Position numbers and translations under genes: made by a program | The notes under the pieces: generated by a model | What the model was told of the DNA's origin: nothing | The model's database searches: none | The model's input: the letters and a program-made list of their open reading frames with translations, nothing else | In this document: piece after piece, positions 24,477 to 36,130 of the stretch | Position numbering within the stretch: the stretch's first letter is position 1 | How the letters are laid out: every line of letters starts with the position of its first letter | Assembly: GCF_963259705.1 (NCBI RefSeq) | Contig: NC_081850.1 | Location: 40,819,167 to 40,883,166 of the forward strand | Length of the DNA: 64,000 nt | Source of the DNA: Myotis daubentonii | Lineage: Eukaryota > Chordata > Mammalia > Chiroptera > Vespertilionidae | Reading direction: 5' to 3'

Positions 24477-27400
24477 GTAAGAATTTAAATCCATGCCAGA
24501 ACGAGGGATTTGTTGAGAAGCAAAAGATAACGATGAGATGTGTTGAGTACCCAGAAAGTTATATGTATTCTTCCCTGGCTCTTTCACTGTAATTTTGCCA
24601 TAATGACCCTTACCAAAACTATTAGGAAATGTGAGTTCCACTCAGTGAGATTATAGGGCAGCATTATTTAGTTCTCATGTAGAGACCTTAAGAAGAGTTT
24701 TTAATTCTTTGAGATCTTAGAAATTTCCCTAGTGTGTGGATAAGGTACATACTTGAATTATGAATCTATAGTTGGCTGATGAATGATGAGCATGGAGGTG
24801 AGTTCCTTGAAGAAATGAACTAATGATTTTGTCTCTTTCATTTTACATCTGAAATTATGAGGTCTTAAAAGTATCAGCATATTTTTTTTCAGAGAGTGTT
24901 TTGAATAATTACAAAGACTATTGTATTGGAAGCTTCCAAGTTACCCTCTTTTCCTATTTGAGTCCTTTTAATATATGGAAATGAACTTTGAGATCAAATA
25001 CATGTAGATAGAAAATTTCTTGAGGTGACAGAAGTGGACCTTTGTGAGGCCACTCAATCTTTTTGGCTAAATTTGATGGTCCAGAGAAGAGTAAATTTCT
25101 CTCATGAAATAGGTGTGTACTAGAAAGTATCCTAGCTCTTGGAGGCCAATTTGCTGAGATGATGGCATCATGAAAAAAAAAATTAAAAAGAAAAGGTGGA
25201 TAGTTGAACAAATGAAGAGATGTAAGGAATTAAGACCCTTCCAATGAAAAAGAAAAGGCAGTAAACAATCTGTTTCAAGGTACCCATCAGAATCTTAGAA
25301 AAAATACAGTAAGTAAAAGAATTTATAGAGTCATAAATTTTCTTCCTATTCCCTAACCTACTTTAGCCTCATCTCTTCTTGCATGGCGATTACAGTAAAA
25401 TTCTTGAATGGGCTTGGAAACCTCATATTGTATTCATTGCCTAGCAATTTCCCTAGAGTAAGTTAATCTTTAATTTTTGTAACTGTGCTTCCAGCATAAG
25501 GACTTTTTTTATTTATTGAAAGAAATTTTAAGAAGAAAATTGAGTTTGATAACTTTCTTTTAATTCTACATACTTTTAAAATTGAGCATTACCATTGACA
25601 AGCAAAATTGCAAGTTTTGAAATGGTGTACTATAGTCTTTATATTCCTAAGTGAATTGAGTTCATTTTACATAACATGGTACATGAGATTCATCTGTGAT
25701 ATGAAATGTAGGTAGGGATCAATAATCATACTAAGAATTGTCTCCTCAGGACCATATGCGAGACATTACTGATGCTCTGATTAATACATGCCATAAAAAA
25801 TATGCCACTACCAAAACAGCCACCTTAAATGATGATGAAATCATAAGCACTGTGAATGACATCTTTGGAGCTGGTATGTGAAAGTATTTGTCAGTATGTA
25901 AGGTGAATAAGGTCTAATTGAGATTTTTGTGTGTGTTCTACTACTTACAGTTTAGAGTATTTCAACCTTTTGATGTAGGCCATTTTGTATAGTTATCTCA
26001 CTCTGTATACCTAGAAATGGGGTTCCTGGATCATATGATAATTTTTTTTAATTTTTGAGTAACCTCCATACTACTTTCCATAGTGCATGAGAATTCCATT
26101 TTTTTACATTCTCACCAGCACTTATTGTTTTCTGTTCTGATAGTGAATATACTAATCGATGAGAGGTTAAGCCTATATTCTGAAAAAAACTTTTAATGTA
26201 TAATAATTACTTTATTGTGAGTTTATTGATTTTCAGTTATATTTAGATTCTTTTCCCTAGATTCATAATATTCAAATATGAAGCAAATTGAAGATACAAA
26301 TTTTGCTAATGATTTTCTTCAGGGCATTTTGTCTCATTCCTTTTTCAGGGTTTGAAACTGTATCAACATGCCTGTACTGGAGCTTTCTTTATTTGATACA
26401 CTACCCAGAAATTCAAGCCAGAATTCAAGAAGAAATTGGTAACATATTTTCAGATGAAAAGTATAATTCTTACAATTGTCATTTTTATTATTAAGTTTTT
26501 ATAAAAACCACCTCTTCTTTCAGATGGAAACATTGGCCTAAAGCCACCCAGATTTGAGGACAGGAAAATGTTACCCTACACAGAAGCTTTCATAAATGAA
26601 GTGTTCAGACATGCCTCCTTTATTCCTTTTACTATTCCACATTGGTAAGCTAACGATTCTCCTTTGAAGCAGCAACCAATGGCAGGTTGAGGGGGAATGA
26701 GGACCCTAAGGCCTTAGAATACTTTAGGTCCTTTAAAATACGTATTATGTTAGTATTATTTTGCTATTATTTTAAATCTTAATTCTTTTTATTTTTAAAT
26801 TCTCTAATGAAATTCGTACATAGAAAAACAGCATATGTTGCGAATGTTTTCATAACCAAACTATGATGTCGCTATTTTTCATCTTATATGTACTGTTTAA
26901 GGGGAAAGAAGGCTATCGAAGTTCCAAACAATGGATAATACAAACATAATATATGTTTGGACATGAAGTGTCATACACACTCACTTAACTTCTTCTCTGA
27001 GCCGTCTTAGCCACCTGCTGATGTGGCCTCACTTTTAGTAGCTTAGAATTTTGCTGGCCAATTGACTCAGGAGGCCAGTGTTGCCACAGATAAATTAAAC
27101 AGAGTTTCTGTTTACAGATATACCACGCTCTTTAGTGCACAAATGCATGCCAGTATAGATTAAGTAGATAAGCTTTATTAAATAGGAATGTGGACAACCA
27201 AAGTTCTGGTAGTTTGAACTATTACCATTCTACACAATTAAAAAGTAAAATGCAATTCTTAATGCTTTTTCTTTTCCCATCCTTAAATAGTGAGGGAGTG
27301 GGGATGTCTCTCACCTCAGGAAGCTGATGTAGTTATGGTTCTTGGCACAGCAGGAGGTAGTGCCTTCAGCCTAGAGATGGACCAAATAGGCTTGCTCATA

Positions 27401-30400
27401 CTTCTCACCTGAATTAGACATACTTTGCCCCTCAGTCTCTGGCAAGGGTGGACAACAGCAGTCTCCCCTGGAAATGCAACGTCTGCTTCTCCAAGCTCAG
27501 GCCGTCACTGATTATAGATGAAATGTACATTTCTACAGGTTGGTTCATCAGAAGAGAGAGCCCAGAAGTAGCTAAGCCAAATGTGTTTAGTACTCCTCCG
27601 AAACTCGTCAAATTGAAATGTCACTGCTGCTCCTCTGGGGCAGGAGTGAGTGTTGGGGCCATCTAGGCAGTAAGTGAGTGCCATATGGAACCATACCATG
27701 ATTTAATGGCATATGGAAATATACCATGATCCATGCGTAATTACAGAAGTATAAAGGACAAAAGTATACAGTTTTCATAACTGAGTATGGGACTAGAAAA
27801 TAGATTATTTGTCTAGAGACAACTTACAGATCATCCAACACAAATAATACCATTTCACAGCTAGGAAATGAAATCATAGTCGATATGAGATTTGCCCAGT
27901 AGTTCCCTGTAAGCAGTGTTTAGAGTTCAGATTTCCTAGTTCCAATTCCATTGCTCCTTGGATTTTTTCTTTATTTATTAATAAAAGTCAAATCACATTG
28001 GACACGCAGAAAGTGTTTTGTAATTTCCTTTCAATTCCCTGCTATAATTTTTAATTGATTTTTTTTTAGAGAGAGAGGAAGATAGAAGGAGAGAGAGAAA
28101 CATCCATGCAAGAGTGTATCATTCATCAGCTGCCTCCTACAGGTCCCCTACTGGGGGATTAAGCCCACAAAACAGGCATGTGCCCTGACTGAGAATTGAA
28201 CCAGCAACCTTTTGGTGCACAGGACAATGCCCAACCAACTAAGCCACACTAACCAGGGCTCCTGATATAATTTGATGTGTCTACATATGCGCAACTTTGT
28301 CATAGAAATACTGAGATAATTTTCCACTGAGATTTTAGCTCATAGCAATGCCTTAAATATGTTAAATGCTCAATATGTTTCACAAATACAAGAAAAATAA
28401 TAAATTACTAACTTGACAATAGGTGGAAGATGGAAGATGAAAGAATGAAGATTTATAAAGATTTCATATTATTATAGTTTTTAAAAAGACAATAAATATA
28501 GTCTGTTAATTGTGGGTAGCAGTTTAGGGGTGGGTCATTTGAACTACAGGATGTGCTGTAATGATAAGGATGTATTTTGCTTTCCCAGTACCACAGCAGA
28601 CACTACTTTGAATGGCTATTTCATTCCCAAGAATACGTGCACCTTTATTAACATGTATCAAGTAAATCATGATGAGTAAGTCACCAAAATTATTTTTTTT
28701 GGGGGGGGGGCGTTAAATTTGTTTGGCTGTTTGTTTGCTATTTATTAATCAGAAAAAGATACACATTCTTAGCCAAAGTTCATTACTTCTATTTCTCTTG
28801 AAATAAATTACAAGGAAATTCAGTTTTCTATTCTCACTGGTAATAGGAAGGGTGATATGTGTTTTTTAAAATATATTTTTATTGATTTCAGAGAGGAAGG
28901 AAGGAGAGAGATATATATACATCAATGATGAGACAGAATCATTGATTGGCTGCCTTCTGCATGCCACCCACAGGGGATCGAGCCTGCAACCCAGGCATGT
29001 GCACTGACTAGGAATTGAACCATGTCCTCCTGGTTCATAGGTTGACACTCAACCACTGAGCCATGCCAGCCAGGCAGGAAGGATGATATCTTAATACAAA
29101 TTCATTCAGGGCAAATTCAATTTCAAAAGTGGGCTTTTTGAGGAGGTGTGGGCCAAGGACTTCAAGGGCTCACCCTCTGCAAGGTTATGGCTAGCTGATG
29201 TTTGAAATGCAGCGTGAAATCCCCGAACAGAATTAGAAAGACCAAGCAGGGATTTTTCCTTCTTTTGTTTGGTTTTCCTCTACCTCAGCACCTAGATCAA
29301 TGCCTGGCACATAGTAGCCACTCAATAAATATTTGCAAGTAAAATATAGCTAGAGTCTCATCCATATTAGCTTTAAAAGGGAGAACAGGGATGAAGATAC
29401 CTCACCTGTTTTAAAAGAAGATGATGGTAGTGGTGTTAGCAGTGATGGGAATGATGATGATGGCATCTAATATCTATAGACCCTACTGTGTGTGTTGGGC
29501 ACAAAACCTTTAAGTACCTCCTCTGAACCTCAACAATAACCCTCTGCATGGTGCTACCATGATCCCAATTTGACAACTGAAGAAACTCAATCCAGTGAAA
29601 TGAATTGCCTAACGTCACATGTGCAGCAAGTAGCAGAAGCAGGGCCCACATTCAGTGTGTATATCCTGATTAATGGAAATTGGATGCTCCATGTGGTTGG
29701 GGCTTACTGTCTCCAGTAAACTGGTAGAGACTGCATTCTTATGCACTCAGTGGGCGGTATACAGAGCACTTGGTACAACTTCTTTGTCTTCACCCAAGAT
29801 TTCCTCTGACTGATGTCTCATGCTCCAGGCTATCTGGGAGAGAGGTGATTATCATGTAGACCTAATAGCACATTCACTGCATAGGCTGTCCCACTGCAAA
29901 ATCTATTGTCAGAAAGGTTGACACCTCCACTGTTCACATCCAGTGATCATGCTAAATAAAAATTAAGCATTTAAAAACCCACTACAAGAAAAATATAGTC
30001 AATGTAAACTTAATGGCATTTGTTCTCAGTTAGCACTATCCCAAGTGCCTGAAGTGTTCTAGTAGCCTAGGAACCTGTGATTATATTGAATATTGAGTAA
30101 TGTTCAAACAAGCTGTGTTAACACAGGTGCTTATAAAGAAATTCTGTTTGTATTGAGGCACTTATTGAACTAAATGAGTATGTGGTTCAAGACTGATATC
30201 ATGGGGAAATTATTCCTATTTAGCTTAAACAAAGCTCACAAACTTAGGCACCTACTGAGCAGTGGAAAACACCAACAATGAGAGAATCGCCCTTGTTGGA
30301 GCCGTGAGGAGCGGTCACCTGCTATCCCTCATTCCGCTCAGTAAACTGAAGACAAGCAGGACCTTGTCCCAGCATTGTCAGCTCGTTCGATAAGACAGAA

Positions 30401-31625
30401 CTTGGAAATGGAAATTTTCACGTGGAGTCTTCTGATGTTTAAATGTCTGCAGCAATGAATTATTTTTGAAAGATTACGAGAGCAGACAAAATTTATTGGA
30501 GGACTGAGTACGACTTGTAGGTCTTCAGGGCTATGACCTTTGGTGCAGAAAAAAAAAATGTTCTGCTAGAAAGAGAATGACATCAATACACAAAAAGGCC
30601 CGGTTCTTGGTAAAGTCAAGTGGGTCCCTGATGTATGGCTGAGGGTGTGTTAGGAAACGTACTAGCAGGAGTTGTCATAGACAAGGCAGATATGGTGCCT
30701 GAGACAAGAGTGGGGGAGAAGAGAGCACCAGATGCACAGCAGTTGGGGACTGTGGGCAACCCTCAGTCAGAGCTGCTGGCAGGTGACCTGGCTGCTCTGT
30801 GATGATGGGCGAAGGCCTTTTCCTAAACCTATTGGTACCAGAGTGAGAGGTACCACCTAAAACAAAGGAGATTGAATATTTATTCCTTGTTATTTATACC
30901 CAAATTTTGGAATATTCGTATGAGAATTTTGTAGAATTCTTCATTAAAAAATTGAAATAAATTTCCAAGTATTTTATTCACTATTTAATGAAGCAGAAGT
31001 CATTTTAATATAAACTAGGAAAGACTATACTTTCAGGGATCATTTCTATAGTTCATTAATATAAACTAGGAAAAATTGTATTAATTCTTTAAGGTAACTA
31101 AACTTGTCAATAAATTTAAAGAGTATATATACACAAATTCATAATAATGATACACCTCTATAATTATATATATGTACCTATATGTACATATGTATGAATA
31201 TTTACACTATTCCAAACATAAATAAAACATTTTAAGCAAAACAAAGTTATTGTGGGGAAGTTGGCAAGAATGGCAAAATGATAAAACAATTCCTTTATAA
31301 AATGTAACTTTTGTCTATTTTATACAGAACTATCTGGGATAATCCTAATGTATTTAGTCCTGAGAGATTTCTAAACGAAAACAGGGAACTGAATAAGAGT
31401 CTTGTGGACAAGGTCCTGATATTTGGAATGGGAATCCGGAAGTGTCTGGGGGAAGACGTTGCTCGGAATGAGGTATTCCTTTTCATCACCATGGTTCTGC
31501 AACAGCTCAAGCTGGACAAATGCCCCAGGGCCGAGCTGGACTTGATGCCCACGTATGGCTTGGCCATGAAGCCCAAACCGTACCAGCTCCAAGCAGAGCC
31601 CCGCTCCGCTGATAGTGCATCTTAG
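23655..31625 (+). CDS. CYP1D1: Cytochrome P450 1D1 (six coding exons, 513 aa)
   Basis: Family-1 microsomal monooxygenase, anchored in the ER membrane and expected to oxidise lipophilic substrates with electrons from P450 reductase. Coding segments: 23655-24476, 25750-25873, 26349-26438, 26524-26644, 28589-28675, 31328-31625. All introns are GT-AG and the joined length of 1542 nt is in frame. Visible landmarks: hydrophobic anchor, residues about 12-29; PPGPW hinge, 39-43; C-helix Trp130; I-helix AGFET, 315-319; ExxR, E371-R374; PERF, 426-429; heme loop [10 protein letters not shown] with Cys454. The 90-nt and 87-nt exons and overall layout follow CYP1A genes as I recall them, while the N-terminus is unlike CYP1A1/1A2 and the multi-exon layout excludes CYP1B1. 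I start at the ATG at 23655 (A at -3); an in-frame TTG two codons upstream is unlikely. The human orthologue is a pseudogene; this copy has no frameshift or stop. Substrate and expression are unknown. Confidence 0.92.
24477..25749 (+). other. CYP1D1: CYP1D1 intron after coding exon 1
   Basis: 1273 bp from GTAAGA to CTCCTCAG. No repeat family or conserved element was recognised inside. Confidence 0.85.
25750..25873 (+). CDS. CYP1D1: CYP1D1 coding exon 2 (to residue 316)
   Basis: 124 nt starting GACCATATGCGAGAC (DHMRD) and ending in the middle of the Gly codon of the I-helix GAG; donor GTATGT. It is the counterpart of the CYP1A exon that begins with a similar NHIQD-type sequence. Confidence 0.92.
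25936..26165 (-). mobile_element. L1 fragment in CYP1D1 intron
   Basis: Antisense L1 ORF2-end-like sequence (GGGGTTCCTGGATCATATGA, CACCAGCACTTATTG). It lies wholly within the intron and clear of both splice sites. Confidence 0.65.
26349..26438 (+). CDS. CYP1D1: CYP1D1 coding exon 3 (I-helix)
   Basis: 90 nt encoding [12 protein letters not shown] and the following helix. The acceptor is CTCATTCCTTTTTCAG and the donor is GTAACA. The acidic-Thr pair E318-T319 expected for oxygen activation is present. Confidence 0.92.
26439..26523 (+). other. CYP1D1: Very short CYP1D1 intron, 85 bp
   Basis: GTAACA to CTTCTTTCAG in 85 bases. The equivalent intron of CYP1A genes is also short, so this is probably ancestral. 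Confidence 0.85.
26524..26644 (+). CDS. CYP1D1: CYP1D1 coding exon 4 (K-helix)
   Basis: 121 nt. Carries EVFR (E371 and R374), the invariant ExxR pair that stabilises the heme core. Donor GTAAGC. Confidence 0.92.
27800..27960 (-). mobile_element. Probable MIR SINE
   Basis: The TACCATTTCACAGCTAGGAA core followed by GATTTGCCCAGTAGTTCCCT and TTTAGAGTTCAGATTTCCTA resembles antisense MIR. Diverged. Confidence 0.5.
28051..28261 (-). mobile_element. VES-type SINE in CYP1D1 intron
   Basis: Antisense copy flanked by CTGCTATAATTT (28039-28050) and CTGATATAATTT (28262-28273), which differ by one base. The head at the right reads AACTAAGCCACACTAACCAG, a different subfamily from the nearby copy at 28859. 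Confidence 0.88.
28589..28675 (+). CDS. CYP1D1: CYP1D1 coding exon 5
   Basis: 87 nt encoding [20 protein letters not shown] and the VNHDE end. The acceptor is TGCTTTCCCAG and the donor is GTAAGT. The final Glu codon is split across the next intron. Confidence 0.92.
28859..29075 (-). mobile_element. VES-type SINE in CYP1D1 last intron
   Basis: Antisense copy flanked by AGGAAGGGTGATAT (28845-28858) and AGGAAGGATGATAT (29076-29089). The head contains AACCACTGAGCCATGCCAGC. Confidence 0.92.
29285..29340 (+). mobile_element. L2-like 3' tail
   Basis: Reads AGCACCTAGATCAATGCCTG, then GCACATAGTAGCCACTCAAT and AAATATTTGC, the characteristic L2 3' end. Confidence 0.65.
29440..29650 (-). mobile_element. 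MIR SINE
   Basis: The order CTCAACAATAACCCTCTGCA, ACTGAAGAAACT, TGCCTAACGTCACATGTGCA and GTAGCAGAAGCAGGG matches antisense MIR. Confidence 0.65.
31328..31625 (+). CDS. CYP1D1: CYP1D1 last coding exon (heme-binding)
   Basis: 298 nt to the TAG at 31623-31625. Encodes FSPERF, the heme loop [11 protein letters not shown] with the axial thiolate Cys454, the L-helix and a Pro/Ser-rich C-terminus ending DSAS. Acceptor TTTTATACAG. Confidence 0.93.
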
Positions 31626-31865
31626 ATTCTCAGACTGGTGGCGGCTTTCTGATGCAAGTCAGAAATATTATGTGATTCATATTCATTTAATAAGCAATTT
31701 AAAGGTTGCACCCAATGCTATGCTATTAGTTCAGTTCTTTTTTCTGTCATCATAATATAGGAAGTCTTTTTTAAAGTGTGGTGTAGCCTCAGTTCTAATA
31801 TGAGAGATCAAGTCTCCTAAGGTTATTTTAAGATAATAATAAAGTGTGATGTCACTCAGGAATTT
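31626..31865 (+). terminator. CYP1D1: CYP1D1 3' UTR with poly(A) signal
   Basis: The first canonical AATAAA after the stop is at 31838-31843. It is followed at once by GTGTGATGT and later TGTGATGGTGTC, GT-rich sequence expected downstream of a cleavage site. A 3' UTR of about 230 bases is inferred. Confidence 0.55.
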
Positions 31866-32162
31866 TAAACCTATGTCTCATGTGATGGTGTCCCAGGGGC
31901 CACTGTGAACAAGAAAGGAAGGAAAAAATGAGTGGCGGATTGGACAAGGAGGTTAGGAGGACCTGTCTTCCTTCCTTTACACCAGCTTCAAATAGACAGG
32001 TGTGTTTTCATTAGTTTTAAATATAAGGTTCACAATAAGAACAAGGTTCTGATGTTACGTATGTATTTTCCCTGTGGTCTAGGGAAAAGGTGCTGAAGGG
32101 GTCCAGAAAGGGGAGCTAAGGTGGCCTGGAAGAGCAGAGAACATTTTGTGGTGGGGATAGAT
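31866..32162. other. Intergenic, no gene seen
   Basis: No gene or repeat family recognised. Confidence 0.5.
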
Positions 32163-32173
32163 GAGCTGAGCTA

Positions 32174-32400
32174 ATTTTATTTTTTTAAAATATATTTTTA
32201 TTGATTTCAGAAAGGAAGGGAGAGAGAGAGAGAGAGAGAGAGAGGAAAATATCAATGATGAGAGAGAATCATTGATTGGCTGCCTCCTGCATGCCCCACA
32301 CTTGGGATCGAGCCCACAACCCAGGCATTTGCCCTGACGGGGAACCATGACCTCCTGGTTCATAGGTTGACACTCAACCACTGAGCCATGCTGGCTAGAC
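32174..32400 (-). mobile_element. VES-type SINE (antisense), with 11-bp TSD
   Basis: Antisense copy with an expanded AG run. It is flanked by GAGCTGAGCTA at 32163-32173 and 32401-32411. Confidence 0.92.
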
Positions 32401-32576
32401 GAGCTGAGCTAGCTTTAGAGAGGTGGAGAAAAGGTCATAAGAAGTCATTTATTCAAAATCCATTTTTATATCAGCTCTTATGTTTTCTGGATTAAGAATT
32501 TAACATCAGAGCAAACTGATGTTTTTATAATGCTATCCATTTTTTTGTGTTTTTTGCTACCTACTAAATACATGTG

Positions 32577-32952
32577 TGCATTAGTGTGCTAGAGCTGCTA
32601 TAACAAAATACCACGGTGTGAGTGGCTTCAACACAGAAACTTATTTTCTCACAGTCCTAGAGGTGTTGGCAGGGTTGCTTTCTCTCGAGGCCTCTCTTCT
32701 TTTGTAGATGGCCACCTTTTCATCATGTCCTCACATGGCCTTTCTCTGTGTGCAAACACCCCTTGTGTCTGTCCTTTATCTTATAAGGACACCAGTCATA
32801 CTATATTAGAGCCTCCTCCTACGGCCTCATTTGAACTTATCTCTTTAAAGACCTTACATTCAAATACAATTTCATTGTGACGTACTGAGGGTTGGTATTT
32901 CAACATATGAATTCTGGGCAGGGAGAGGGGCACAATGCAACCCACAATAACA
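32577..32952 (-). mobile_element. Solo LTR, MLT1-like (MaLR/ERVL)
   Basis: Reads antisense to the MLT1-type LTR consensus: TGCATTAGTGTGCTAGAGCT, GCTATAACAAAATACCAC, TTATTTTCTCACAGTCCTAG, GTCCTCACATGGCCTTTCTC, CTTATAAGGACACCAGTCAT, and an end with AACATATGAATTCTGGGCAG. About 375 bp, with no internal retroviral genes. Confidence 0.8.
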
Positions 32953-33851
32953 TGAAAGAAAAGATAGCAATTATTTACAAATACCTTTCAGTGTAGTAAC
33001 CAGCTTATGTGCGTGCTTCTTTAATTGAAAATGTTAACGAGCGAAGGCATATAAGGAGCAGAAGCAGTGAAAACCAGAGTAAAGCTGTAAGGGGATTTGC
33101 ATGCTAAAGGACTTAGAAATCCGGCTGGTGTCTGATTTAAATGGGAGGCCGTTAGGGCGGGATCGCCTCTCGATAATGACCCTGCTGACCGGATTGCTGC
33201 AATAGAAGCAAAGTCAAACAGTTCAGAGACATTGAGGATTACAGTCGGGACTTAGTCTTTCTTTTCAAATATAAATAAACTCAGCATTGTCCTTGGGAAT
33301 AAACAAATTGGGTTGTTTGTCTCTTTTTTTGTGAAAGCTTTTGAAATTATTTATATTGTCCTCATGACAGTGTGTCAAATAGAAACTATTTTGCCTTTTT
33401 TTCTGAAAGAAACTGTCAAATCTTCTGTTTACTGAACAATAATGGGATGACCAGAACACTACAAGAATCTTCGGTTTATCTGGTTATTTTCTTTAAAGAA
33501 TTGTATTTTTCTAACTTCTTTTTTTAACAGCAAGCATATATGATCGAGTACTTTTATTTTAACACACTGTATTGTAAAATGCTAATTTTCACTTTTACTA
33601 TGCTGCTGAGGCATAATTAAATGGTGTACTATTGGGCTTTTTGTACAATTCATAAGTTTGCTTTATACGTCTTTTTAGAAACATGGACAAGAATAAAATA
33701 GGAAAAGTGTAAAAGCAAAGTAGGAATGACTTTTTTTGTCATTTAATATATAAAGATAAATTATTTTTAATTATATGTATTTGCTTATCCTGAAGTGATA
33801 ATTTATGAAATATAATCAGGAGTAATGCAGTGTACCAAAATATTATATCAA
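32953..33851. other. Intergenic, no gene seen
   Basis: No gene recognised. The sequence is AT-rich towards the SINE. Confidence 0.5.
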
Positions 33852-33864
33852 AATAATTTCTATT

Positions 33865-34080
33865 GCCCTAGCCAGTTTGGCTCAGTGGATAGAGCGTCGG
33901 CCTGCAGACTGAGTGGTCCTGGGTTCGATTCCAGCTGGGGGCACGTGCCTGGGTTGCGGGCTCGATCCCCAGTGGGGGTCGTGCAGGAGGAAGCCGATCA
34001 ATGATTCTCTCTCATCATTGATGTTTCTGTCTCTCCCTCTTTCTTCCTCTCTAAAATCAATAAAGAAATATATTTTAAAA
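33865..34080 (+). mobile_element. VES-type SINE, full length
   Basis: Complete sense copy: GCCCTAGCCAGTTTGGCTCA head, A-box-like TGGCTCAGTGG, B-box GGTTCGATTCC, CT-rich body and AAAATCAATAAAG tail. A perfect duplication AATAATTTCTATT lies at 33852-33864 and 34081-34093. The best-preserved copy for defining the family here. Confidence 0.95.
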
Positions 34081-34093
34081 AATAATTTCTATT

Positions 34094-36082
34094 AACATAA
34101 ACACTTTAAATTATCAGCTGGAAATGACACAAAAATGCATTGTGACTATAGAGCTGTTGATAATATGTGGATATGTGCACCAGTGATAAAGCAAGATGAA
34201 TTAAGTCCTTAAAGTCATTGTATATGAAGTCCAAAAACTGAACAGAGTTATAGGAATTAGATAGCTTGCTACACACAAGTATATATGGCTACTTATTGCT
34301 CAGTGTCCTCCTTGTACAAGCTACAGTTCCCTGGGGCTCTTGGTTACATCCGACAGACAAGACCAGCCTAGAGACATTACTGGATGAATGATGCAAATGA
34401 GGGGCTCTTCAAAAAAGAAAAAATGCACCAAAATTTATAAAAGCATTTATATGTTCCCACATTGCAATTCTCTAGCTTCTTTCCTGCTAAACCTATGATG
34501 CAGGGGTGCTATCAATCCACATGAGAGAATAAGAAATCATAACCATTTCTGAGAGGCAGAAGAGGTCTTTGGGGATTTTACTATCTACATAATTATTAAT
34601 TAGACTATAAAATCTACAGATATTCCAGGCCCCCACAGGGGTGGATACACAATATGATTTTTTGGATTCACACGCACTTTCCCAGAAAATCTAAGATTCA
34701 TAGTTTAAACAAACAAAAAATCTGTGTATACTGTGAATTAGAAATAGCTGAACAAGAGCTGTTTCATGGCTTAACAAGCTATAGAAACAAATTCTCTGCG
34801 AGGGAATGCACCATTGGCTTTCTCTTTAGATATGAATGAAATGCAGGATGCAGGCAACTGATTCTCTATGACATATTTTTAACACTGAGAAAACCTAAAT
34901 AAATAAAAATCATAGAAGTTGACAGGTCTCCTTCCACCCTTTATCATGTTGTTTACAAAGGACAGTTTACCATTTACTTGAATTCAGTATGACGATCAGG
35001 CCCCACCAACAGTAAAACTCCACACATGTACACAACACTGTTGCCTTTATCTGCTAACCTTATGGACAGAAACATGTTACATGAATGAATTTTCCAGCTA
35101 AGTGAGATGATCGAGTTCCAACACGCTCATATTAACGGATCTTAATAAAAGTATTTCTGAGCTGCTGATGTTTCCAAATGCCTTTGCTAAACACAATTTT
35201 ATCTTTCTCAGGTTTTATTGTGACATTTATTTCTAAATTTACTACCAGGGCTGTCCTCCTTGTTGGACTCTTGGCCACACCCTCCATCCCTGCCCCAGTG
35301 CCTGGTTTCACTCATTATGTTAATGTGAACGTCCCTACTCCCTGTGAGCTCCACATATGCAGGGCCAAGTCTGTTCGGCTTCCCCAGTATCTCCAGTCCC
35401 CAGTACTGTGTCAGGCACATAGCAGAAAATCCAAAAATGTTTGGCCAGTAAATGTGGAAATGAACTCATGATTAAACGAATGGATCTAGTGGGAGGGCAG
35501 GAAAATCTTTGCAAAAGCAAGTGACTGAGATTTTCTAGTATGGATAGTATGTGTGGCATCTCTGCTTATATTTTGACGTTTACCTTGTTACCTACATCTC
35601 AGGCTGAAAATCTGTCCCATCTTCTCATACTTCTTTAAGTTGTAACTCCAGGTCTCAAATCAACCCTTCATTCTTTTTTTTTTTCTTAAATAACATTTTT
35701 ATGGCACCAGATTCCAGCTGGAAATTGGCCCCCTAACTCTCTCCCCAGGACCACTGCTCGAGTGGGCCCTAGGCACTTAGCAAACTTTCCAAGGGCAACA
35801 TCTCAATTGTGTCCCAAAAAGTCACTGCTTCTCCCAGTTTGACCTCTTCATCTTGCCAACACACACAGCAGCTGACCTTGTCATTGGCTCACCAGGAACA
35901 TTTGTTGTCCAATGGCAGCTGTCACTTCTGGCCACTCTGATGGAGAGAAGGGATCCCTGCTTTCACCCTGTAATGTTTACACCCAAGGATGGGTTTCAGG
36001 GATTTACCTATTTTTCAATTGTGTAACTGAGAGTAGTAATTTTGAAGAAGGCTTGCTTGAAGGTTTAGGCACATTGAAAAGG
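34094..36082. other. Intergenic, no gene seen
   Basis: No supported gene. A probable L2 tail lies at about 35270-35460 (GGGCCAAGTCTGTTCGGCTT, AGTACTGTGTCAGGCACATA). A poly-T run lies near 35675. Confidence 0.5.

Positions 36083-36129
<47 letters not shown>
36083..36129. repeat. (AC)n microsatellite
   Basis: About 23 uninterrupted AC units. Confidence 0.97.

Positions 36130-36130
<1 letters not shown>

Larger units (their letters stand above)
26645..28588 (+). other. CYP1D1: CYP1D1 intron, 1.94 kb
   Basis: Contains a probable MIR at about 27800-27960 and an antisense VES SINE at 28051-28261. A 72-codon open frame at 27448-27666 is intronic and unsupported. Confidence 0.8.
28676..31327 (+). 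other. CYP1D1: CYP1D1 last intron, 2.65 kb
   Basis: Contains an antisense VES SINE (28859-29075), an L2-like tail (about 29285-29340), a MIR (about 29440-29650) and AT-rich sequence near 31000-31220. No unexplained coding exon is seen. Confidence 0.8.

Noticed and set aside
26288..26494. A separate 68-residue protein
   Set aside because: It is CYP1D1 coding exon 3 read through into flanking introns; the AG and GT splice sites and the neighbouring exons define the true limits.
33967..33984. CTCF-like site in VES SINEs (CCCAGTAGGGGGCG type)
   Set aside because: The copies here that cover the site carry mismatches or an extra G relative to the core, so unlike the Helitron motifs none is a clean match.
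33865..34080. tRNA gene suggested by A- and B-box-like sequences (also at 56214-56436 and other SINEs)
   Set aside because: The boxes belong to the tRNA-derived head of VES SINEs, which continue into a CT-rich body and A-rich tail and are flanked by target duplications; no complete cloverleaf is expected.
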